A stretch of DNA of 37,156 bases from a virus: IMG/VR virus record IMGVR_UViG_3300028025_000996, positions 1 through 37,156 of that record. The stretch is one strand, 5' to 3'. Each line of letters opens with the position of its first letter. Within the stretch, counting starts at the first letter, position 1. This document shows, in pieces, positions 24,797 to 30,763 of the stretch. Position numbers and translations under genes: made by a program. The notes under the pieces are model-generated. The model was not told the DNA's origin, did not search any database, and saw only the letters and a list, made by a program, of their open reading frames with translations.

Positions 24797-24987
24797 GGCC
24801 TTACTGCTTCCTTTAATATTTCTATCCTTTCTCTGCTGTCACGCATAGCGCAATAGCGTTGATGTAGGCGTTGTAAATAATTAGCACGTCGATGAGTTGA
24901 CCGCTCAGCAGTTAACAAGGCAAATACCTCTTCCTCTGTTAACGTGGGGAGCTGCTCATTCAGGGCGCGCCAGCTTAGTTTTTTCAT
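24793..24987 (-). CDS. Small helical protein (64 aa)
   Basis: The ATG at 24987 has AAAGGA six bases upstream; an in-frame TTG at 25005 is less likely. The sequence MKKLSWRALNEQLPTLTEEE continues FALLTAERSTHRRANYLQRL and ends REAVRP-like, a basic helical protein. TLTEEEVFALLTAER followed by Arg-rich helices is a pattern I have seen in small phage early proteins. It starts inside the 57-aa gene and ends in a GTGA overlap. No function known. Confidence 0.68.
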   Translation of the reverse strand: MKKLSWRALNEQLPTLTEEEVFALLTAERSTHRRANYLQRLHQRYCAMRDSRERIEILKEAVRP

Positions 24988-25129
24988 TTTCAATCCTTTG
25001 TTCAATTTCAGATACTTGCTCTACTGCACGTTGAAATGCCCGCGCCATTTGGTTTAGCTCTTTTTCCCGTATGCGTTCTTCTGCACGCGCTGCCGGTAAC
25101 TTAGCTCTCCAATACTCCAGTCGTTTCAT
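24956..25129 (-). CDS. Small coiled-coil protein (57 aa)
   Basis: Starts at the ATG immediately after the TAA of the 35-aa membrane peptide (TAAATG), with GGCGATTAA just before it. The product is one long charged helix: MKRLEYWRAKLPAARAEERI, REKELNQMARAFQRAVEQVS, EIEQRIENEKTKLARPE. Probably a coiled coil. It overlaps the 64-aa gene by 32 bases. The unbroken gene chain here supports its reality. Function unknown. Confidence 0.6.
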   Translation of the reverse strand: MKRLEYWRAKLPAARAEERIREKELNQMARAFQRAVEQVSEIEQRIENEKTKLARPE

Positions 25130-25237
25130 TTAATCGCCTTTAAAAAAATAAAGAATTGTTAAAGCGCATGCTGTTGAGGTTAACGAGATACCAAAAAACA
25201 AGCCTGCAAATAAGTATATAAATTTAGCTACTTCCAT
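25130..25237 (-). CDS. Membrane micropeptide (35 aa)
   Basis: A GGAGG lies seven bases before the ATG at 25237, inside the last codons of the helicase gene. The product is mostly one transmembrane helix: MEVAKFIYLFAGLFFGISLT then STACALTILYFFKGD. It overlaps the helicase stop and abuts the next ATG. Short single-TM peptides of this type are hard to assign; inner-membrane residence is inferred from hydrophobicity. Confidence 0.6.
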   Translation of the reverse strand: MEVAKFIYLFAGLFFGISLTSTACALTILYFFKGD

Positions 25238-26568
25238 TTTAATTCCTCCATTGCTATTTCCGAAATGGCGCGCTTGTTATGCAACGCCGCCCAAATTTTT
25301 TCATCAACCGTCTTTTCCGCCATAAGGATGTATACCCACACTTCATGCATCTGCCCACTTCGGTGGAGACGACCCACGGTTTGCTCGTATAACTCCAGCG
25401 ACCACGGCAATGACAGAAATACCATGCGCGAGCCGCCAGTTTGTAGGTTGAGTCCGTGACCTGCAGATTTAGGGTGGACGGCAAGAAGTTCAGTTTCGCC
25501 TCGATTCCATTTGGCGATTGCGTCCACGTCATCGAGGGTGGCCAATCTCTTATAGCGTCGCTTAAGTTCCGCCACCTCTTCTTGATATTGGTATACCAAG
25601 ATCGTATTGGCTCTTTGATTTTCATCTAGTAGTTCCTCCAATAGATCAAACTTATGGTTAGACATCCAGATAGGTTTTTGTGTGGTAACAAACTTACCTG
25701 GCACTTCAGACGCAACGCGGGTTGTCTCATAAACAAATCCCGCTGACATCTGTTGCAACTTACCCGTTACTACGCCTGCATTTGCTGCTACTGCTTTTGC
25801 ATCAGGAAACTCAGCAACAAAATCTTTTTTCATCTCGTTGTACTTTGTCATGTCCATCGCACAACGCATCTCAACCGTATGACATGGCGGCAACTTGTCT
25901 TTGTATTCTTTAGACTCCAACACAAAGGTCGCCGGTTTAATCTTAGCCATCACTAGCGGCAGCGCATTAGGACGTGGCGCCCATTCACCAAAATCTTTAT
26001 TCATCAATACAAAGTATTGCTGCATGAATGCGCCTTTGCTACGGCCAAGCAGATTCTGATCAACGATCTTGCACTGACCAAACACATCCTCTAAACCATT
26101 ACTGGTAAACGATCCAGTCAAACCCCAACGTATTTTGAATTGCTCAATAATTTTTAGTAATGCTTTAAAGCGTGCGCCAGATGGGTTCTTTAGCTTGGTC
26201 AATTCATCAAACACAATTGCATCAAAATCTAATTTTTGTTCAGCTAACCAACCAATGTTGTCGTAATTTGTAGCTACAACATCGCCAGTGGCCAGTGCTG
26301 CTACACGTTGCGCCGGTGTACCGACTGCTACACTCAAGCGCAAGCTTGTCCACTTCTTTGCTTCGATTGGCCACACGTCAGTGCACACACGCTTAGGCGC
26401 TAAAACTAAAAAGCGTTTGGCGTGTCCGTCTTTGATCATGGCAACCATAGCGGTTAGCGTAATAGCAGTCTTACCGGCGCCGACAGAGGCTAAAATCATG
26501 CCTCGATCGCGCTCGTATAAGAAGTCAGCCGCTTCTTCCTGATATGGCCGCAGTTGTAGCCCACTCAT
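25228..26568 (-). CDS. SNF2-type superfamily 2 helicase
   Basis: Start at ATG 26568 with AAGGAATT upstream; an in-frame TTG directly before it is not used. The 446-residue protein has the helicase motifs in order: Q/I region LRPYQEEAADFLY, Walker A ASVGAGKT (27-34), NYDNIGW (101-107), DELT (121-124), TGS (151-153), motif V SAGHGLNLQTGG and motif VI QTVGRLHRSGQ (396-406). This is the compact phage SNF2-like DNA translocase. It is co-encoded, with a 44-base overlap, with a VRR-NUC nuclease, a pairing that resembles restriction or recombination helicase-nuclease modules. It probably acts in phage DNA replication or recombination. Confidence 0.92.
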   Translation of the reverse strand: MSGLQLRPYQEEAADFLYERDRGMILASVGAGKTAITLTAMVAMIKDGHAKRFLVLAPKRVCTDVWPIEAKKWTSLRLSVAVGTPAQRVAALATGDVVATNYDNIGWLAEQKLDFDAIVFDELTKLKNPSGARFKALLKIIEQFKIRWGLTGSFTSNGLEDVFGQCKIVDQNLLGRSKGAFMQQYFVLMNKDFGEWAPRPNALPLVMAKIKPATFVLESKEYKDKLPPCHTVEMRCAMDMTKYNEMKKDFVAEFPDAKAVAANAGVVTGKLQQMSAGFVYETTRVASEVPGKFVTTQKPIWMSNHKFDLLEELLDENQRANTILVYQYQEEVAELKRRYKRLATLDDVDAIAKWNRGETELLAVHPKSAGHGLNLQTGGSRMVFLSLPWSLELYEQTVGRLHRSGQMHEVWVYILMAEKTVDEKIWAALHNKRAISEIAMEELKWK

Positions 26569-26821
26569 CAATTAATTCCTTCGTATGTAGTAATGCGTAT
26601 TTCTGTTTTAACCAAACAACTTCACTTTGAAATTGCGCTTGTAGTGGTGACAGCACACCGCCTTTAGGGCGCTTTAGCTCGACAAACCATGTACTGCCAT
26701 CAGGCAAACAGGCTATGCGATCTGACACACCTTTGCGCCCGGGGGATGTGAACTTCCACGATTTACCACCCATGCGCTCGACTGCCCAAACAAAATGATT
26801 TTCAATTTCTTTTTCTAACAT
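26525..26821 (-). CDS. VRR-NUC domain nuclease
   Basis: A 98-residue, single-domain PD-(D/E)xK nuclease of the VRR-NUC family. The active-site set is D34 in GVSDRIA, E48 and K50 in VELKRP, followed by the conserved LSPLQAQFQ and ALLHTKEL-type carboxy elements. Stand-alone phage members of this family are proposed Holliday-junction or structure-specific nucleases. The ATG at 26821 has no Shine-Dalgarno, and a good -10 ends only six bases upstream, so the transcript may be leaderless. It is the first gene of the leftward operon and overlaps the helicase gene. Confidence 0.9.
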   Translation of the reverse strand: MLEKEIENHFVWAVERMGGKSWKFTSPGRKGVSDRIACLPDGSTWFVELKRPKGGVLSPLQAQFQSEVVWLKQKYALLHTKELIDEWATTAAISGRSG

Positions 26822-26827
26822 GGCTCA

Positions 26828-26856
26828 AATATATACCCTAAAAAACTTTTGCACAA
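26828..26856 (-). promoter_or_regulatory. Sigma70-like promoter for the leftward VRR-NUC/helicase operon
   Basis: On the minus strand TTGTGC (26856-26851) and TATATT (26833-26828) are 17 bases apart. The -10 ends six bases before the start codon at 26821, so transcription should begin at or next to the ATG. Not tested experimentally. Confidence 0.55.
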
Positions 26857-26877
26857 CAATTATTTTCGTGTTACAGT
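26849..26877 (+). promoter_or_regulatory. Sigma70-like promoter for the replication genes
   Basis: TTGCAC (26849-26854), 17-base spacer, TACAGT (26872-26877), then the Shine-Dalgarno AAAGGAGAG and the ATG at 26905. It shares its -35 area with the opposing promoter, so the two directions may compete or be co-regulated. Confidence 0.5.
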
Positions 26878-26904
26878 TGAGGCTCAAACAGTAAAGGAGA
26901 GTAA

Positions 26905-28020
26905 ATGTCACATTCAACTATCGTCGGCGGGTCAACTGCCAAACGCGTCATCAACTGCCCTGCATCAGTTGCACTTGTTGCTAAGATGCCACCACAATTA
27001 GAAAGCGAACACGCCGCTCGTGGTACGCTATTGCATACCGCAATTGCCAAGATATTAGATGGCGACACCAATGTCATTGGCGACACCTACAAAGAGCAAG
27101 TGCTGACACAGGAGTTATACGATGAGAAGATTGTTCCCGCTCTCGAAGCCCTCAATGCTATCGACCCTGAACAAATCATGGAATACGCTGTTGAAAGCCG
27201 AGTGGGATTCGGTGATTTTTTACCTGGCGTGTTTGGCTCTACTGATTTACTTGGCCGTATTGGCGACAGAGCTGTGGTACTCGACTGGAAGTTCGGTGAT
27301 GGGGTTGTCGTCGATGCCGAAGAAAATCCCCAGTTGCTATTTTACGCCGCCGCAGCCATGCGTACCGCTGAAGTAGCATGGGTATTTAAAGACGTCAAAG
27401 AAATAGAATGCATTATCGTTCAGCCTCCGATGGTCAAGCGTTGGGTTACAACGCCTGCACGTGTCCAACAGTTTGAGCAAGAGTTAGCTTATGCAGTGCG
27501 CTTGTCAACATGGCCGTCACCGCCTATGCAATCAGGCGACCACTGCCGTTGGTGTACTGCTAAACCTATCTGCCCACAAATGACCGGCGCCGTTGAGCGT
27601 GCGTTAAAGGTACAGTTAGCAGACCTGCCTAAAGAGCAGATCGCATTACAATTGCAGCAAGCCGGTGTGATTGAGGATTATTTGAAAGATTTGCGTGCAT
27701 TAGCGCAGCGCATGTTAGAGAATGATCAACCAGTCCCAGGCTTTAAGTTAGTCGCTAAGCGTGGCACACGTCAGTGGGTTGATGAAGAAAAGGCTACACT
27801 GCATTTCGTCAACAACATGTCGCTGCCTATTAGCGATGTTGTAGAAGCAAAATTAAAATCGCCTGCGCAGATTGAAAAGATCGTAGGCAAAAAAGAATTC
27901 CCTAGCGAGTTGGTTGTATCCGTCTCGTCAGGTAATACGTTGGCGCCGGATTCCGATCCACGTCCAGCGGTGCTGCAAATCGGCTCTCAGTTGAAAGCCG
28001 CATTAACTAAACTTCAATAA
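26905..28020 (+). CDS. DUF2800 Cas4/RecB-like Fe-S nuclease
   Basis: A 371-residue protein with a PD-(D/E)xK nuclease core: H44 in LLHTA, D114 in GSTDLL, D127 and K129 in LDWKFG, and Q143 in NPQLLFY. Four cysteines (C18 in INCPAS, then C214, C217 and C223 in CRWCTAKPIC) match the iron-sulphur cluster arrangement of Cas4/AddB-type nucleases. This is the DUF2800 type found next to polymerase genes in many phages. Processing of DNA ends during replication or recombination is the expected role. The Shine-Dalgarno is AAAGGAGAG. Confidence 0.9.
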   Translation: MSHSTIVGGSTAKRVINCPASVALVAKMPPQLESEHAARGTLLHTAIAKILDGDTNVIGDTYKEQVLTQELYDEKIVPALEALNAIDPEQIMEYAVESRVGFGDFLPGVFGSTDLLGRIGDRAVVLDWKFGDGVVVDAEENPQLLFYAAAAMRTAEVAWVFKDVKEIECIIVQPPMVKRWVTTPARVQQFEQELAYAVRLSTWPSPPMQSGDHCRWCTAKPICPQMTGAVERALKVQLADLPKEQIALQLQQAGVIEDYLKDLRALAQRMLENDQPVPGFKLVAKRGTRQWVDEEKATLHFVNNMSLPISDVVEAKLKSPAQIEKIVGKKEFPSELVVSVSSGNTLAPDSDPRPAVLQIGSQLKAALTKLQ

Positions 28021-28031
28021 AGGAAACTACA

Positions 28032-28646
28032 ATGTCATTCGCATTAGCAAACCTCCCATCCGTATCAACTCTCACCACCGCATTACGCACGCTTGAGCAG
28101 GACGTAGGCGCAGCAGGCACTGCCATCATCAAGATGGATAAAACAGGTCACTGGGTTTATGGCGCTGACCAGACTGAAGTCGATGACGAATCGACATGGG
28201 CAGTTAATCCATTCTCGTTCGTGCATGGTTTCATCGCATGGGGTGATGGTGAAGTATTGGGTGAAAAGATGGTGTCGGTTACTCAGCCGCTGCCAGAGTT
28301 GGAAAGCGCGCCGCCTAACGCTAAGAAAGGTTGGGAGCAGCAAGTTGGCATGATGATTAAATGTCTGTCAGGTGAAGACAAGGGCTTAGAAGCACGTTAC
28401 ACCGTTACCTCTGTTGGCGGTAAGCGTGCGATCCAAGCACTTGGCGTTGCTATTGCTGAGCAGATTGAGAAAGATCAATCAAAGCCTGTGCCGGTCGTGA
28501 AGTTAAAGAAAGATCACTATCAGCATAAGTCTTATGGTCGTATCTACACACCAGTGTTTGAAATACTGGAGTGGGTGTCTATGGATGGTGAGCCTGAAGC
28601 TGAAGCAGCAGCCGAGGAAGCACCAACACGTCGTCGCCGTAGTTAA
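28032..28646 (+). CDS. Replication-associated protein, possible ssDNA-binding (204 aa)
   Basis: The Shine-Dalgarno AAAGGAAAC precedes the ATG. The amino part is helical, followed by a beta-rich body (HWVYGADQTEVDDESTWAVN; FVHGFIAWGDGEVLGEKMVS; YGRIYTPVFEILEWVSMDG). It ends in an acidic Glu/Ala stretch and a basic tip (RRRRS). I recognise this as a conserved protein lying between DUF2800 and DNA polymerase genes in phages. The beta-rich body and flexible acidic tail would suit a single-stranded DNA-binding protein, but that is inference. No zinc or catalytic motif is visible. Confidence 0.7.
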   Translation: MSFALANLPSVSTLTTALRTLEQDVGAAGTAIIKMDKTGHWVYGADQTEVDDESTWAVNPFSFVHGFIAWGDGEVLGEKMVSVTQPLPELESAPPNAKKGWEQQVGMMIKCLSGEDKGLEARYTVTSVGGKRAIQALGVAIAEQIEKDQSKPVPVVKLKKDHYQHKSYGRIYTPVFEILEWVSMDGEPEAEAAAEEAPTRRRRS

Positions 28647-28686
28647 TCTTTAGGGGGAAAGCGGATGCCGAAAGGTGCAGCGAGTA

Positions 28687-28720
28687 CCCCGCCCTAATAC
28701 GCATGAGGATTGGGTTTTTT
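28687..28720 (+). terminator. Imperfect hairpin with T6 tract, candidate terminator/attenuator before polA
   Basis: CCC at 28687-28689 and CCT at 28693-28695 can pair with AGG at 28706-28708 and GGG at 28712-28714, with mismatches between, followed by six Ts (28715-28720). It lies in the 150-base gap (28647-28796) that otherwise contains no convincing gene. Termination would separate the DUF2800 pair from the polymerase. Strength is doubtful because of the mismatches. Confidence 0.42.
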
Positions 28721-28796
28721 AAACAAGAGTTAGTTTGAGAATCGTCACTGGCGGGAACCATGGCGCTCAGTCCTCAGTCGTATTCGGGAGATAAAA

Positions 28797-30722
28797 ATGA
28801 AAATACTATGGGTCGATTTCGAGACACGCAGTCGATGTGATCTTACAACAAAGGGAGTCTATAACTATGCGCAAGATACAAGCACGGATGTTCTATGTAT
28901 GTCCTACGCCTTTGATGACGATGAAGTTGTCACATGGACTCCCGATGCTCCATTCCCCGATGCAGTACGAAACCACACAGGGCGCATATACGCGCACAAT
29001 GCCGCTTTTGAGCGCCTTGTTTTCTGGTATGTCTTACAGGTTAACTTTAAGCTCGAACAATTCGTCTGCACCGCTGCACAAGCGCGTGCGAACTGCTTAC
29101 CTGGGAGTCTCGAAGACGTCGGCCGAGCAATCAGCAGTGTCATGCGCAAAGACCATCGAGGTTCGCAACTTATTAGATTACTTTCTGTACCCCAAGCTGA
29201 GGGTACTTTCCGAGAAGACGCCACGTTAATGGCCGAGATGATTGCGTATTGCGAACAGGACGTGCGGGCTATGCGTGCTGTCTCAAAAGCGATGCGACCA
29301 TTGTCCGAGCAAGAGTTAGCCGACTATCATGTCAACGAGCAAATCAACGATCGTGGTGTGCTTCTTGATCTGCCATTGGCACAAGCTGCTATCCGTTACG
29401 CAGCAGCAGAGCTTGACGAGATACAAACCTTAGTTAATGAATTAACCGATGGCGTGATCACTTCCGTTCGCTCACCACGCATGCGTGAATGGGTGCTTGA
29501 GCGTGTCGGTGAGCAGGCTAAAAAACTAATGTGGAATGGCGAGAAATATTCCATTGATAAAACCGTACGTGCCAACTTACTTGCATTGGAGAATTATGAT
29601 GAAATCCCGCCCCACGTTGCCGATGTTATCCAGTGCGCAGACGACCTCTGGGCGTCGTCTGTCGCAAAATTTAGCCGACTTAGCCACCTTGCTGATGAAG
29701 ACGACCAAAGAGTGCGAGGAGCTTTCGTATTTGCTGGAGGTAGCGCAACAGGCCGAGCCTCAAGCTACGGCGCACAAGTCCACAACTTCACCCGCAAGTG
29801 TGCAGAACTTCCAGACGAGGTACGGCAGGCTATGGTACGGGGTCACGCAATCGTCCCTAAATACGGACGCCGAATCACCGACGTCTTAAAAGGCATGCTT
29901 CGCCCTGCGCTGATACCGGCGCAAGGTAAACAGTTTGTTGTCGCTGACTGGTCAGCGGTCGAAGCGCGTGTTACTGCATGGGCATCCGGTGATCCACAGG
30001 CGGAAGACGTGCTTGATGTTTTCCGTAGTGGTCGAGACATTTACAAGCGTGAAGCTGCCGGTATTTACCGAGTCGCTGAGGATGCTGTTACAAAAGATCA
30101 ACGCCAGATCGGCAAGGTCGCTATTCTGTCGCTAGGCTTTGCCGGTGGCATCGGCGCATTCTCTGCGATGGGGCGTGCGTATGGTGTGGTCATGACTGAG
30201 TCGGACTCCCGCCGCATTGTAGACGCATGGCGACGTGCTAATCAGTGGGCAGTCAAATACTGGGCGAAGTTGGAAGAAGCGTACACAAGAGCGCTACGCA
30301 ACAAAGGGCGTGAGTTCTCAGCAGGTCGTGTGACTTATCTGTATGACGGTCAGCACCTGTGGTATGCGCTGCCAAGCGGGCGCATTCTGTGTTACCCGTT
30401 CGCTAAGTTTGAAGGCGAGAATATTACCTACGTGAAAGCGGCATGGAAACCGGCAGCAGATGCCAAAGAATGGCCAAGAGCGCGCTTGTGGAAGGGTCTA
30501 GCCTGTGAGAACATAACGCAAGCGATAGCAAACGATTTGCTGAGGCATTCTTTACGCCAACTTTCTGACGTTGTTCTTCATGTGCATGACGAGATTGTGC
30601 TTGAGACTGACGATCCAGCCGCTGAAAATAAACTAAAAGACGTGATGTGTACGCCGCCGGACTGGGCGCAAGGATTACCGCTGAATGCGGAGGTTGAAGT
30701 GATGAGCCGGTACGGCAAATAA
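28797..30722 (+). CDS. DNA polymerase, family A with 3'-5' exonuclease
   Basis: A 641-residue replicative polymerase. The exonuclease domain has D7 and E9 in VDFET, an Exo II segment AHNAAFER (66-73) and D155 in YCEQDV. Polymerase motif A is VADWSAVEAR (382-391), motif B runs DQRQIGKVAILSLGFAGG (434-451), and motif C is HVHDE (595-599). The GRASSYGAQVHNFTRK segment (319-334) before motif A is typical of the phage subfamily. The start is preceded by GGGAGATAAAA. It pairs with the downstream primase-helicase to form the replisome. Confidence 0.96.
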   Translation: MKILWVDFETRSRCDLTTKGVYNYAQDTSTDVLCMSYAFDDDEVVTWTPDAPFPDAVRNHTGRIYAHNAAFERLVFWYVLQVNFKLEQFVCTAAQARANCLPGSLEDVGRAISSVMRKDHRGSQLIRLLSVPQAEGTFREDATLMAEMIAYCEQDVRAMRAVSKAMRPLSEQELADYHVNEQINDRGVLLDLPLAQAAIRYAAAELDEIQTLVNELTDGVITSVRSPRMREWVLERVGEQAKKLMWNGEKYSIDKTVRANLLALENYDEIPPHVADVIQCADDLWASSVAKFSRLSHLADEDDQRVRGAFVFAGGSATGRASSYGAQVHNFTRKCAELPDEVRQAMVRGHAIVPKYGRRITDVLKGMLRPALIPAQGKQFVVADWSAVEARVTAWASGDPQAEDVLDVFRSGRDIYKREAAGIYRVAEDAVTKDQRQIGKVAILSLGFAGGIGAFSAMGRAYGVVMTESDSRRIVDAWRRANQWAVKYWAKLEEAYTRALRNKGREFSAGRVTYLYDGQHLWYALPSGRILCYPFAKFEGENITYVKAAWKPAADAKEWPRARLWKGLACENITQAIANDLLRHSLRQLSDVVLHVHDEIVLETDDPAAENKLKDVMCTPPDWAQGLPLNAEVEVMSRYGK

Positions 30723-30745
30723 AAAAGCCGCCCTGCAAGGCGGCT
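30721..30745 (-). terminator. Minus-strand-type terminator between polymerase and primase-helicase genes
   Basis: AGCCGCC (30726-30732) pairs with GGCGGCT (30739-30745) around a six-base loop. The run of As at 30721-30726 lies on the left, so the U-tract would follow the hairpin only in minus-strand RNA. In plus-strand RNA it is a stem without U-tract, ahead of the AAAGGAAAAC ribosome site. Confidence 0.55.
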
Positions 30746-30763
30746 CTACTACTAAAGGAAAAC

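Noticed and set aside
24081-26821. HTH gene taken as proof of a temperate phage
   Set aside because: There is no integrase, attachment-like site or CI-type repressor with a dimerisation or protease domain; a 67-aa HTH protein is equally common in lytic phages.
26905-28020. Reading the Cas4-like nuclease as part of a CRISPR system
   Set aside because: No cas1, cas2 or array; its setting beside polymerase genes matches the phage DUF2800 family.
28837-29229. Overlapping 130-aa plus-strand and 106-aa minus-strand frames in the polymerase gene
   Set aside because: Composition is not protein-like and the polymerase frame shows all exonuclease motifs through the same bases.
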